Positions 16,348-25,150 are shown, counted from the first letter of the stretch. The stretch: 64,000 bases of DNA from Rhizobium sp. AQ_MP (GCF_014237835.1 NZ_JACJVI010000023.1:1-64000); one strand, 5' to 3'. The notes: generated from the sequence alone by a model not told the origin. A program made the numbers and translations.

Positions 16348-16527
16348 TCAGATCGGAGGAAGCGGCAGGGGCAGATCAGCGTCTCCCAACGCGACGAGGA
16401 GATCGACATAATCCCTCAATCCGATACGGCGTGTGGTTTCGCGACCGGAGAGGAGGCCCTTGGAGTAGGCGAGGAGTGTGTCCTCAGCGAATGCCTCCGG
16501 TTGATCCAGGGTCGTGTGCTTCAACAT
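16348..16527 (-). CDS. Small antitoxin-like protein upstream of broken toxin
   Basis: A 59-residue frame reading MLKHTTLDQPEAFAEDTLLA, then SGRETTRRIGLRDYVDLLVA and GDADLPLPLPP. It looks like the short antitoxins that precede PIN-domain toxins. The start at 16527 avoids a longer, poorly supported N-terminus reaching 16599. The partner toxin is only a fragment, so the protein probably has no local target. Family unnamed; the call rests on sequence style and position. Confidence 0.55.
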   Translation of the reverse strand: MLKHTTLDQPEAFAEDTLLAYSKGLLSGRETTRRIGLRDYVDLLVALGDADLPLPLPPI

Positions 16528-16654
16528 CGAACAAGCCTGCGTTAACGAGGCATTCGCATGCTGAACGCCACCCCAAAACAAGGATTGCCGCTTCGCCATG
16601 CCTGCTCAACGAGGTAGGCGGGCCGAGGCATGACGACTTGGCGTAAGGCAGCGC

Positions 16655-17071
16655 TCACACCAGCCGGCGGGCGGCCTCTTCGCGGATCCGCTGGATCATC
16701 GAGCGCAACCCGTTGGCGCGCTGGGCGGTCAGGTGTTCCAAAAGCCCGATTTGCTTGAAAAGGTCGAGCGCGTCGAAGGCCACGACCTCCGATGCCTTCT
16801 TGCCGGAATAGGCGGCCAGTACGATCGCCACGAGACCGCGCACGATGAAGGCGTCGCTGTCGCCGCGAAAGGTCATCTCCGGATCAGCGCCGTCCCCGGC
16901 CGAGACCGAAAGCCAGACCTGGCTCGCACAGCCCTGCACCTTGTTCTCGGCTGTCTTCTCGCTGTCGGGCAGATCCGGCAGCGCCTTGCCGAGTTCGATG
17001 ACATAGCGCATCCGGTCCTCCCAATCCTCGAGGAAGCCGAAGTCGTCGATCATCTCTTTCAAAGTCGCCAT
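16655..17071 (-). CDS. sufE: SufE cysteine desulfurase sulfur acceptor
   Basis: 138 residues with the SufE core: NKVQGCASQVW carries the acceptor cysteine, followed by FRGDSDAFIVRGLVAIVLAAYSG-type sequence and LTAQRANGLRSM. SufE takes persulfide sulfur from a SufS-type cysteine desulfurase and passes it to the Suf scaffold for Fe-S assembly. The gene stands apart from any suf operon in this window. Normal length. Confidence 0.95.
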   Translation of the reverse strand: MATLKEMIDDFGFLEDWEDRMRYVIELGKALPDLPDSEKTAENKVQGCASQVWLSVSAGDGADPEMTFRGDSDAFIVRGLVAIVLAAYSGKKASEVVAFDALDLFKQIGLLEHLTAQRANGLRSMIQRIREEAARRLV

Positions 17072-17180
17072 GCTGCACCCGCTCGTTTCGTCGGACCGAT
17101 ATAGTTGAGACGCCGACGCTTTTGAACCGCCTGCGGCAAGGAAACCTGTCGGAGACAGTCATGCAGCGAAAGGCAGGGTT

Positions 17181-17444
17181 ATACCAAGTGTCGATGATAG
17201 GAACCGATAGGATGGCGTATTGTGGGTTTCTGGCTAGGCGCGGTGCGCCGGGCGATGCTGTCGCATCGGCCAAGCGGCGCAACAATGCCAGCGGCCTACA
17301 ATACGCCACCTTTGGTCGGCTTCCCGCCCGTTCTGGCGTCGTCGAGCTCCTTGACCGATGCGTCAGCATCGCTCTTCGGACCTCTCCTAGCCAGAAAGGG
17401 CGGTCGAGCCGATCCTATGGGTTCCTATCATCGACACTTGGTAT
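17181..17444. repeat. 264-bp long-hairpin element with 33-base inverted ends
   Basis: The ends, starting ATACCAAGTGTCGATGATAG and finishing CTATCATCGACACTTGGTAT, are inverse complements over 33 bases with one mismatch. Inner arms also pair: TTTCTGGCTAGG (17227) with CCTAGCCAGAAA (17386), and GCGATGCTGTCGCATCGG with CCGATGCGTCAGCATCGC. A nested pair GGCGTATTGT/ACAATACGCC lies in the left half. There is no transposase, and I see no clear target duplication. Confidence 0.85.
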
Positions 17445-17764
17445 GAGCCGAGGTCCCGGGCATCAGGATCGTCCAGCTCCGGCATCGGTATCTGCATGCG
17501 GCCATGCCGGATGTTTGCGATCTCGATGGCACTCTCTGTGAGCCTATAGTCAATCAGATATTCGCCGGCGACGAGTGTCCGAAAACCGGCAACTTGCAAA
17601 CCGTGGTGAGTGTTGCCGGCTTCGGGAAACTGTTGCGGCAACGCGCGCGCTCGTTTCATCGTTTCAGACAATGCGCGTGCCGCGGCGGGGCTGCGTTCTC
17701 TGAGATCGGTGCTTTCCCCGCGCAGGTAGTCTGCCGCCGCGCGGGAAAGCCGGACGGATCTCAT
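17387..17764 (-). CDS. parE: ParE/RelE-type toxin with a repeat-derived C-terminus
   Basis: 125 residues. The first hundred or so are a ParE-like toxin: MRSVRLSRAAADYL, the conserved VAGFRTLVAGEYLIDYRL and IANIRHGRMQIP. Members poison gyrase or cleave mRNA. After residue 103 the frame runs into the long-hairpin element and adds about 22 residues (SYQVSMIGTHRIGSTALSG) before a stop inside it. A typical ParE ends where the element begins. The start overlaps the parD stop (ATGA). Confidence 0.85.
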   Translation of the reverse strand: MRSVRLSRAAADYLRGESTDLRERSPAAARALSETMKRARALPQQFPEAGNTHHGLQVAGFRTLVAGEYLIDYRLTESAIEIANIRHGRMQIPMPELDDPDARDLGSYQVSMIGTHRIGSTALSG

Positions 17765-18021
17765 GACACCTTGCCCGCGATAAGGCGGTCCATCTCTGCG
17801 AGCACGGCATCGAAGTCCTCATGTTCTCCGGCATCCAGTTGCGCTTGCCCGTCTATCGCGGCAAGCACATCAGCCCCCTCGTTCAGGAGATAGCCCTTTA
17901 AGGCGCGCAGAATGATGAAGCTGCGCGAGCGTTCAGTCGCCGTCGCAATTCTGTCGATATCCCTGAGGATTTCACCCGGAATCCGAAGCGTTACGGACTC
18001 TGTCGATTTACCGGCCGACAT
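17761..18021 (-). CDS. parD: ParD/CopG-type antitoxin
   Basis: 86 residues with a ribbon-helix-helix N-terminus: STESVTLRIPGEILRDIDRI then RSRSFIILRALKGYL. The acidic C-terminus (DAGEHEDFDAVLAEMDRLIA) would wrap the toxin. AAGGGAGAACGCT precedes the ATG. It should repress the operon and neutralise the downstream ParE; the genes overlap by four bases. Confidence 0.88.
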   Translation of the reverse strand: MSAGKSTESVTLRIPGEILRDIDRIATATERSRSFIILRALKGYLLNEGADVLAAIDGQAQLDAGEHEDFDAVLAEMDRLIAGKVS

Positions 18022-18088
18022 AGCGTTCTCCCTTGCTCTGCAAGACACTGTAAGACAGGTCCGCGCCGATGACAAATTGAGCCAGGGA

Positions 18089-18124
18089 AAAGAAAAAGCC
18101 GCGCAGCTTGCGCTACGCGGCCCG
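18089..18124 (-). terminator. Intrinsic terminator on the minus strand
   Basis: Read on the minus strand, GCCGCG and CGCGGC arms enclose a 12-base loop and run into TTTTTCTTTTCCC. It lies about 140 bases after the DUF5330 stop and upstream of parD, so it should end the DUF5330 transcript. Confidence 0.75.
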
Positions 18125-18260
18125 GCAAATGCCGAATTCAGTCAGGGACAGGCAGACAGGCAACCGCCTATGGCAGGACGGCTGCAAGCGGAGAGGGGGC
18201 AGGCAACCGCCCCGGAATTTTTAAGTGACCGCGCCGGGGCGGCCAGGGTTTGCCGATGCC

Positions 18261-18737
18261 TTAAGGCTTCGGCGGCTGATAGGGTTTCGGCAGATGCTTC
18301 GGCCGCTCGGTCGGTGACACCGTGCCCGTCACGATCGGCGTGTCTGCTTCGACATTGGCAAGCTGCGGCGCCTCGACCTCTGGCTTGATGATCTCCACGA
18401 TGCCGGACTTCGGCGCCGGTGGCTCGACTGCACCGTCGGCTGCCACCTTGCTTGCGCCATCCGCGCTGAACTGACTGTCCAGCAGTTGGTAGGCAACCAG
18501 CGCGCCTTCGCGGGCTCGCTGGCCGAGTGCCTGGAAGGTCTGCGCGCCCTTTTCGCAGACGTCGGGTTTTTCGACGCATAGCGAAGTCACATAGTCATAG
18601 GCACCGCTGGCGGCGGTGATGGCCGCGCCCATGTCGAAGCCGGCGCCACCCTTCTCCTCGGCGGGCGGTGCCGCGAGGAAGGACAGCGCGACAAGCGTCG
18701 CGGTGCAGTAGAAAGTTCCCTTGATCAGAAACCACAT
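18261..18737 (-). CDS. DUF5330 domain protein, membrane anchored
   Basis: 158 residues. An N-terminal hydrophobic segment (FLIKGTFYCTATLVALSFLA) suggests an inner-membrane anchor or signal. The middle region, AASGAYDYVTSLCVEKPDVC then KGAQTFQALGQRAREGA, matches rhizobial DUF5330 proteins; the two cysteines could form a disulfide outside the membrane. The C-terminus is Pro-rich. Start at 18737 (MWFLIKG); TTG at 18749 is an alternative. Function unknown. Confidence 0.78.
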   Translation of the reverse strand: MWFLIKGTFYCTATLVALSFLAAPPAEEKGGAGFDMGAAITAASGAYDYVTSLCVEKPDVCEKGAQTFQALGQRAREGALVAYQLLDSQFSADGASKVAADGAVEPPAPKSGIVEIIKPEVEAPQLANVEADTPIVTGTVSPTERPKHLPKPYQPPKP

Positions 18738-19171
18738 GGTCTTCACCAAATCCCTGTTGCCGGTCTTTGCCGGAACGGTCCGGGTTTCTCCCCGAACTCG
18801 TAGACGCCACCCTAGGTTTGATTCGCCAAAATCGATTTGCGATCGACGCTCGGTTTTGATGCGAATTCGCCTAAAATTTGAGTGATCTGCCCGTTTCGGG
18901 ACGCCTCGATAAAAGTTTAGCGGTCGCCGTTAAGCATAAATGTGGCCGCGCGCCGGAAATCCACCGCTTCTTCGGCAGGCTGCGCGACACAAATCTTAAC
19001 GACACCTCGAAAAACTGAATGATTTCAGCGCTTACGCCCCGTTAACCATATCAGGGAAAGCCTCGATTGCCTGTCCTGTTTCAGGTCAGATTGGCCTCTC
19101 TTGGGCCGCTCGGGGGCTTCGCCTTATCTATTCCTTAAGCGCGAAGGGCCTATCTTCCGCAGGTATTTCAG
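18738..19171. other. 434-base promoter region of the PdhS-like kinase
   Basis: No gene is visible. GATTC occurs at about 18820 (a GANTC methylation site) and a TTAACCAT octamer, like a CtrA half-site, lies at 19042-19049. Both are cell-cycle signals in alphaproteobacteria, and the gene downstream looks like a cell-cycle kinase. Both motifs are short and may be chance. Confidence 0.3.
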
Positions 19172-20734
19172 ATGAACCGGTCGCGGATTTCTGGCGTGGT
19201 TGTATTGCGTAGAATGTCGGATGCACTGACGGTGACAATGGACGGGCTGCTCGCCCGGCTCCTGTCGCGTCATGCTGCCGGCCGGCCCGTCGACCGGGCG
19301 GAAATCGGCGCCCTGCGCAAGCTGACCTTCGCGGCTCTGCCGGCCGTCGTCGCCGTGCCTGTGGCCCTCACCCTGGTCTTCGGCATCGCGACCGGCCTGC
19401 CGATCGGCTTTGCCCTCGTCACGGCCCTGTATCTCCTGGCTGCCCTTGTTCTCGTCTCCGGCCTTCGTCTCGGCACCCCTGCCGATGCACAGACGGTCGC
19501 GGCCAGCAATCCGGTCGACCCCTACGATTTCTGCCCGGGCCTGTTTCTGACGCTCGATCCGACCGGCATCGTGCGCGCTGCCGGTGGTCGTGATCGCCAG
19601 ATGTTCCTCTCCTTCCTGCGCGAACCGCTGTCGCGTCCCTTCGTCGAGCAGGTCCACGTCTCCGACCGGCTTGCCTTCGTTCAGGCGCTCGATGAACTGC
19701 GCCTCGGCGCAGACGTCGTGGTGACCGACCTGCGTCTCGACCGTCCGGTGATCGGTCTCGATCAGGCCCAGTTCCTCAATGTCCGCCTCGACATGACCGC
19801 CATGCGCGCCGAAGACGGCGCGCTGTCCGGCGTGCGCGCCCAGATGCTCGATATCGAGGGCGAGATGCTGATACGCGACGAAGTCACCCGCCGTCAGGCC
19901 GAGGCAAGTGCTGCCCATGAGATCAAGAGCCGCTTCCTGGCGGCCGTCAGCCACGAGATGCGCACACCGCTCAACGCCATCCTGGGTTTTTCGGACATCC
20001 TGGCCGGCGAGTATTTCGGCAAGCTCGAGAACGATCGCCAGCGCGAATATGTCCAGCTGATCCGCCAGTCCGGCGCCCATTTGCTCTCTGTCGTCAACAC
20101 CATGCTCGACATGTCGAAGATCGAGGCCGGTCGTTATGAACTGATGCTGGAGGATGTTGATCTGGCTCAGTCGCTGACCGAATGCGAGCGCATGCTCTCG
20201 CTGCAGGCCCAGACCAAGGGCGTGAAGCTGACGAGCCGCCTGCCGCGCGGTCTGGGTGACATCACCGCCGACGGCCGGGCGCTGCGCCAGATGGTCATCA
20301 ATCTCGTCGGCAACGCGATCAAGTTTACCGATGCCGGCGGCGCCGTGATCATCGACGCCGCAAGGAGCGGCAACGAGGTGACCATCAGCGTCAGCGATAC
20401 GGGCATCGGTATTGCGCCGGAGAAGATGGCGCTGATCGGCCGTCCCTTCACACAAGTGCAGAACGATCTCAATCGCAACTACGAGGGTTCCGGCCTCGGC
20501 CTTTCGCTGGTAAAGGGATTGACGGCACTGCATGGTGGCACATTCCGCATCGAAAGCCGTCCGGGCGAGGGGACCGTGGTCATGGTCACATTGCCGGCCG
20601 ACGGGTCTGGAGTGAGGGCCGCAGACGAAACGAACATGGTCGAGTTCCCGCCGCGCCTGGCCGAGACGGGACCCGACGTAAGGACGGGTGGGAAAGCACC
20701 GGGGCATGACAAAGCGGAAGCGAAAATCGCCTGA
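19172..20734 (+). CDS. PleC/DivJ-like (PdhS-family) sensor histidine kinase
   Basis: 520 residues. Two membrane helices at about 55-100 precede a PAS-like region (about 115-240). The H-box AVSHEMRTPLNAILGFSDIL carries the phospho-accepting His and is followed by FGKL and IRQSGAHLLSVVNTMLDMSK, the PdhS-type signature. The N, G1 and G2 boxes (NLVGNAIKFTD, SDTGIGIAPE, GSGLGLSLVKGL) are intact. PleC/DivJ kinases control the DivK-CtrA cell-cycle pathway. The next gene overlaps its 3' end by 29 bases. Confidence 0.88.
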   Translation: MNRSRISGVVVLRRMSDALTVTMDGLLARLLSRHAAGRPVDRAEIGALRKLTFAALPAVVAVPVALTLVFGIATGLPIGFALVTALYLLAALVLVSGLRLGTPADAQTVAASNPVDPYDFCPGLFLTLDPTGIVRAAGGRDRQMFLSFLREPLSRPFVEQVHVSDRLAFVQALDELRLGADVVVTDLRLDRPVIGLDQAQFLNVRLDMTAMRAEDGALSGVRAQMLDIEGEMLIRDEVTRRQAEASAAHEIKSRFLAAVSHEMRTPLNAILGFSDILAGEYFGKLENDRQREYVQLIRQSGAHLLSVVNTMLDMSKIEAGRYELMLEDVDLAQSLTECERMLSLQAQTKGVKLTSRLPRGLGDITADGRALRQMVINLVGNAIKFTDAGGAVIIDAARSGNEVTISVSDTGIGIAPEKMALIGRPFTQVQNDLNRNYEGSGLGLSLVKGLTALHGGTFRIESRPGEGTVVMVTLPADGSGVRAADETNMVEFPPRLAETGPDVRTGGKAPGHDKAEAKIA

Positions 20735-21719
20735 GAAGAAGAAGGGGGGCTCGGCGGTCCTCCTCGTTCTGTCGAAGGGCGCAGGCGCCTTGGCGCGACT
20801 GGCCGGACGCCATCCGCGGGCCGTCGGCGGTGCTTTTTGCTTCACGCTGGTTTTCGGCACGATCGCCGCCAATGCCCTGTGGTATCAGCCCGGCCAGCAC
20901 CCTTCACCTTTGCTTCGCACCCGTGACGCTGCCGATTTCACGGCGCTGGCGGGGGTCCCGCGGGCGCCCCTCCTGAGCCACGAAGACGCCGAAAACGTCA
21001 CGACCTTCCGCATCGAGCGCGAGAAGCCCGGCAACGAGACAGAGGCTGCCGAGGCGCCGACGCCGGTATCGGTCCCCGCAGCGGGGGAAACGGTTGCTGC
21101 CCGGCCGGCAAAACTGCCGTCCGATCTGCCCGCCAATGCCGAGGAAGCCGCAGAGCTGATCCGCAACGTCCAGACCGAATTGCTCCGCCGCGGTCTCTAT
21201 GACGGTGATGCGGACGGCGTCATCGGTCCGCGCACGGAAACCGCGATCGCCATGTTTCAGAAGACCGTCGGCATGGAAGCCAATGGCCTGGTGACACCCG
21301 AGCTTCTGGCCGCTCTCGCGGTCGATCGCGGCATCACCGCAGCCGTCCCCGCACAGCGTCCCGTCATGGATGTCGATGCCGGAAGCGAGGATCCGGTTGC
21401 CGTAGCAATCCGCAGCGCGGAGACGCAGGTCGTGACCGCGCCCCGCCGACCGATCGCCCCGATCCAGCCGGTGCCTCCGAAGGCTGTCGAGCCCTCGGCG
21501 CCACCGCCGGTCCAGCAGGCCAATTTCGATCCGGGCCTCGTGATGGAGATCCAACGCGGCCTCTCCAACATGGCCTACAAGGATATCCGCATCGACGGCG
21601 TGCCGGGCGACGACACGCGCGCCGCCATCCGTCGTTTCGAGCGCCACTATCAGATGCCCGAGACCGGCGAGCCGAGCGCCGCCGTTCTGAAGAAGCTCAA
21701 GGCGATCGGCGCGCTCTGA
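20706..21719 (+). CDS. Membrane-anchored peptidoglycan-binding protein
   Basis: 337 residues. A basic N-terminus (KRKRKSPEKKKGG) and one membrane helix at about 40-60 put the rest in the periplasm. Two PG_binding_1 domains are visible: RNVQTELLRRGLYDGDADG with IGPRTETAIAMFQKTVGM, and a second copy at the C-terminus with GVPGDDTRAAIRRFERHYQ. A Pro-rich linker joins them. The overlap with the kinase suggests coupled translation and a role at the cell wall, perhaps linked to division. Confidence 0.85.
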   Translation: MTKRKRKSPEKKKGGSAVLLVLSKGAGALARLAGRHPRAVGGAFCFTLVFGTIAANALWYQPGQHPSPLLRTRDAADFTALAGVPRAPLLSHEDAENVTTFRIEREKPGNETEAAEAPTPVSVPAAGETVAARPAKLPSDLPANAEEAAELIRNVQTELLRRGLYDGDADGVIGPRTETAIAMFQKTVGMEANGLVTPELLAALAVDRGITAAVPAQRPVMDVDAGSEDPVAVAIRSAETQVVTAPRRPIAPIQPVPPKAVEPSAPPPVQQANFDPGLVMEIQRGLSNMAYKDIRIDGVPGDDTRAAIRRFERHYQMPETGEPSAAVLKKLKAIGAL

Positions 21720-21737
21720 CGCCCCTGGCAGCCGGAT

Positions 21738-22721
21738 CTACTCGGTCCAGGGCAGCATGGCCTTCGGCTGTGAGACGACCGGCGCCTTGAAACGGGCGGG
21801 ATGCAGGCTCTCTCCCGCTTCGATCCGTTCGTAAAGATCGAGATAGCGTTCGGTCATCCGCTCTGCTGTGAAGTTGTCGCGGAAATGCGCGTGGATTGCG
21901 GCGCGGTCGAAGCGCCCGATATCCCGGATCGCATCGGCAAGCACCTCCGCCTTCTCGGAAAGGCAGCCCACATGCTGCGGCACGAGCTCCGGCAGCGATC
22001 CATAGGGGGTGGCAAACACGGGAAGGCCGAAATACATCGCCTCGATCACCGCAATCCCGAAGGGTTCATGCCAGCGGACCGGGAAGAGCAGGCCGGCCGC
22101 CCGGCCGAGAATGGCGGCTTTGCCCGCGTCATCCACCATGCCGTGAAAACGCGCATTCGGATCCAGCGTCAGACGGAAGCCCATTTTCAGGTTCAGCCGG
22201 TAGCCGCCGAGCACCTCGAGAGGCCTTCCTGCCCGACGGGCGACGCGGATCGCCCCGCGCACGTTCTTCACCTTCCAGGCTGCCTTGGCCAGGAAGACGA
22301 GTGACCGCCCGCCATGGGCGAGGTCTGGCTCGGGATAGACACGAGGGTCAAGCCCGTTATGCACGAACACGGTCCCGCCATGCCGCCGGGCGTGATCGGC
22401 CGATATGAAGATCGAGTTGCGGTGCAGTTCGGCTCCGGCTGCGTTGCCATGCACGGTCTGGCAGGCCTTGCCGTCGAAATCGGGGTCGAGCCCGATATGA
22501 CTATGAAACACGTCCGCCTGTGCGGGGATCTGTGCCTCCAGCGGCCGATGCGGATCAAGGATCGTCAGGGGACCATAGGGCCAGCTTGATCCGGCTGGAC
22601 CCAGCAAACCCACAACATGGCCCCTTTCCGACAGGGCCCGTCCGAGCCACAATATGATGCGTTCGGTGCCGCCATAAAGACGAGCGGGAATGCGGGTGTG
22701 TGAGGCGAGTACGATATGCAT
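21738..22721 (-). CDS. Glycosyltransferase family 4
   Basis: 327 residues with a GT-B fold. The N-terminus (RLYGGTERIILWLGRAL) is the acceptor-side Gly loop. The C-terminal sugar-nucleotide domain carries FPVRWHEPFGIAVIEAMYFG, in which the two Glu residues form the EX7E motif of GT4 enzymes. GT4 enzymes build lipopolysaccharide, exopolysaccharide or other glycans at the cytosolic membrane face. Slightly short for the family. It stands alone; substrate unknown. Confidence 0.88.
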   Translation of the reverse strand: MHIVLASHTRIPARLYGGTERIILWLGRALSERGHVVGLLGPAGSSWPYGPLTILDPHRPLEAQIPAQADVFHSHIGLDPDFDGKACQTVHGNAAGAELHRNSIFISADHARRHGGTVFVHNGLDPRVYPEPDLAHGGRSLVFLAKAAWKVKNVRGAIRVARRAGRPLEVLGGYRLNLKMGFRLTLDPNARFHGMVDDAGKAAILGRAAGLLFPVRWHEPFGIAVIEAMYFGLPVFATPYGSLPELVPQHVGCLSEKAEVLADAIRDIGRFDRAAIHAHFRDNFTAERMTERYLDLYERIEAGESLHPARFKAPVVSQPKAMLPWTE

Positions 22722-22909
22722 GAGGCCCAGCAGTCAAGTTTTTGCGATCTAACACGCCGGCTGCCGCTCGCGCAATTCGTGCCCCGCCTGTGTTTGCTGA
22801 TCGTTGGCCCCGCACAAGACTTTCGGCTAGGTGAATTTTCGCAGTCTCTAACGCAACCTCTCGTTAAGTATGCGGTCGGTACTCTTCTCCGATTGGAGGA
22901 GGATGATCC

Positions 22910-24376
22910 ATGACTGCTGCGATGACCGCGCGTTTCGACGAGAACGATCACCTGCACGCGGAGACCGGGCCCGACAAGGCTGCGGTCGTCGACACGGCGA
23001 AGCTGCGCGACATCGTCCAGCGGCTCGCCGAAGAGGCCTCGACACTGGGCGTAGACCTTGTCGATATCGCCGGCGCGATCCAGGATATCGCCGGCATTTC
23101 CAAGCGCCACGCCTCGACCTTCGACGGTATCACCAGGACAGCGCTGTCGATCGCCGAAACCAATCGCGACGTCGCGTCCAGCCTGCGCGAGACCGATCAG
23201 ACCGCCGGCGAAGCTCGTCGCATGCTGACCGACAGCGCCACCCGGTTGACCGGCGCAGTCGGCAAGATCGACCATATGGTCTCGACCTCCGAAGAGATCG
23301 GCACGGAAATCGGCAGCTTCTCCCAGTCGCTCTCCGAAGTCGACAAGGTCGCCGAGGAGATCGGTACGATCGCCCGCCAGACCAACCTTCTCGCGCTCAA
23401 TGCCGCCATCGAGGCGGCCCGTGCCGGCGAGGCTGGCAAGGGTTTTGCCGTGGTCGCAGCCGAGGTTCGGGCTCTGGCCCTCCAGACCTCCCAGGCGACC
23501 GGCGCCATTCAGGAAACCCTGAACCAGATCCGCCAGAAGATAGTCCGCCTGACCGAGGCCGGTCGCGGCGCGACCGCCAGCGCCCGTGATGTGCGCGAAA
23601 CCTCTCAGGCCATGAACCAGTCCTTCTCGGCCATGGAGCACGTCATCACCCGCATTCTCGATGGCTCCTCTGCCATGGCTCAGACAACAGACCAAGTCGA
23701 TCGCCAGTGCTCGGAATTTGTCGCTACACTCAGCGACATGTCCGCGGAAGTGCGCCAGTCCGACCATCACCTGCAGCAGACCGCCGGCCGCGTCGACAAG
23801 GTGGTGGCGCTCTCCGAAACTCTGATCCAGTTGACGGCCAGTGCCGGGATCCGGACCGCAGACAGCGACTGGATCGATACCGCTGTGGATGTTGCGGCCC
23901 GTATTTCGCAGGCCTTCCAGAATGCCGTCGACAGCGGCCGCATCCGAACGAGCGATCTCTTCGACCGCAACTATCGTCCGATCCCGGGCACCGACCCCGT
24001 GCAGATGATGACCGGCTTCACCGAATTCACCGATCAGGTGCTCCCCTCGATCATCGAGCCGGTCGCCGCCTCATCCGACCGCATCGGCTTCTGTGCGGCC
24101 GTCGACGAGAACGGCTATCTGCCGACCCATAACAAGAAGTTTTCTGCCCCTCAGCGGCCCGGCGACAGCGTCTGGAACACCGCCAACTGCCGCAACCGCC
24201 GCATCTTCAACGACCGCGTCGGCCTGGCCGCCGGCCGCTCCACGGCCCCCTTTCTCGTCCAGACCTACCGCCGCGATATGGGCGGCGGCAATTTCGTCCT
24301 GATGAAGGACATCTCCGCCCCGATCTTCGTCGCCGGCCGGCACTGGGGCGGGTTGAGGCTGGCGGTGAAGGTGTAG
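22910..24376 (+). CDS. Soluble methyl-accepting chemotaxis protein
   Basis: 488 residues with no membrane helix. The signalling domain comes first: the hairpin tip EIGTIARQTNLLALNAAIEA then RAGEAGKGFAVVAAEVRALA is intact (about residues 150-190). The C-terminal third (about 325-488) is a sensor-like region with PTHNKKFSAPQRPGD, NCRNRRIFNDRVG and a closing GRHWGGLRLAVKV. It probably reports an intracellular signal to CheA/CheW. GGAGGAGGATGATCC precedes the start. No che genes are nearby. Confidence 0.92.
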   Translation: MTAAMTARFDENDHLHAETGPDKAAVVDTAKLRDIVQRLAEEASTLGVDLVDIAGAIQDIAGISKRHASTFDGITRTALSIAETNRDVASSLRETDQTAGEARRMLTDSATRLTGAVGKIDHMVSTSEEIGTEIGSFSQSLSEVDKVAEEIGTIARQTNLLALNAAIEAARAGEAGKGFAVVAAEVRALALQTSQATGAIQETLNQIRQKIVRLTEAGRGATASARDVRETSQAMNQSFSAMEHVITRILDGSSAMAQTTDQVDRQCSEFVATLSDMSAEVRQSDHHLQQTAGRVDKVVALSETLIQLTASAGIRTADSDWIDTAVDVAARISQAFQNAVDSGRIRTSDLFDRNYRPIPGTDPVQMMTGFTEFTDQVLPSIIEPVAASSDRIGFCAAVDENGYLPTHNKKFSAPQRPGDSVWNTANCRNRRIFNDRVGLAAGRSTAPFLVQTYRRDMGGGNFVLMKDISAPIFVAGRHWGGLRLAVKV

Positions 24377-24407
24377 CCCCAAATCTCCAGGATCCCAGCA
24401 GGGACGA

Positions 24408-24449
24408 TCGAGCCGATCCTATAGGCCCCTATCATCGAGACGGGGTGTA
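24408..24449. repeat. Right terminus of a long-hairpin element copy
   Basis: CGAGCCGATCCTATAGG then CCCCTATCATCGAGAC and GGGGTGTA match the right end of the element at 17181-17444 at most positions. No left half is visible upstream, where the chemoreceptor gene ends at 24376. It borders the unknown two-gene module. Confidence 0.6.
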
Positions 24450-24573
24450 AGGCGTCGCTTCAAGGTCTTGATGGCAAGCATCGCTATGTTTGTCTTGCCG
24501 CTGTTCCGACAGATTGCACACCTCCATAAGTTGTGGGAGTTGTGCGTGAGGGGACTATGGGAGCGTGTACGCA

Positions 24574-25137
24574 ATGCTAAGTGATGAAGAGCGTCAAGAG
24601 CTCGACATGCTCTATGGTCCCGCACGTCCTGCTGGCGGCAACGGTGTTCAGCCGCACGAACTGACCCTCCATCCACGAAGCTGGCAGAAGCTCGACAGCG
24701 CGTCTGCGACGGCGCTCGATGCCTATCTTGCACGGGCCGCAGCGCTTCATCTCAGTAACCTGTTCCCAGAAATCTTCCATCTCCTTTGGATTGTCGATGA
24801 AGAAGGGGACCTGTGGTTCTCGGTTGAAGAAGTCGTCGATCAATCCGGAGTCACGATTGGGATGTTGCCAAAGACAGTGCAAGCTCGCCCTCTTAACTTG
24901 ATGAAGCTCGGCCATCCGGCGCTGATCGCTGATCCACTCAAGCTTGGCCGTATAGGCGGGGAAGTCGTGTTCGATCCGGATGATCCAGACGACAGCGGTC
25001 GAAACTTTTGTCTCACAAACGCTTCTGGACGCTACGGCCTGCGCTCAGGCCAGCGTCGGGAGCACCTTCAGTCTGTTGCTGGTAAATTCGAGGAAAATGG
25101 CCTATCTTTCTGGCTGGACTTCCAAACCCCTCGATAA
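24574..25137 (+). CDS. Unrecognised protein, first gene of a two-gene module
   Basis: 187 residues, soluble, acidic at the N-terminus (LSDEERQELDMLYGP) with aromatic-rich strands (FHLLWIVDEEGDLWFSVEEV). I recognise no family, signal peptide, membrane helix or catalytic motif. The ATG at 24574 has GGGAG about ten bases upstream. Base composition is less GC-rich than the neighbours. The second gene follows after 13 bases, so the two are probably cotranscribed. The frame is long and clean enough to be a real gene. Confidence 0.65.
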   Translation: MLSDEERQELDMLYGPARPAGGNGVQPHELTLHPRSWQKLDSASATALDAYLARAAALHLSNLFPEIFHLLWIVDEEGDLWFSVEEVVDQSGVTIGMLPKTVQARPLNLMKLGHPALIADPLKLGRIGGEVVFDPDDPDDSGRNFCLTNASGRYGLRSGQRREHLQSVAGKFEENGLSFWLDFQTPR

Positions 25138-25150
25138 TGGGAGGGTAGTA

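Noticed and set aside
17181..17444. Insertion sequence with a transposase
   Set aside because: The element is only 264 bp and no frame in it resembles a transposase; it could at most be a non-autonomous element.
19124..20872. Minus-strand frame of 582 codons opposite the histidine kinase
   Set aside because: Antisense of conserved kinase boxes; no plausible start or family.
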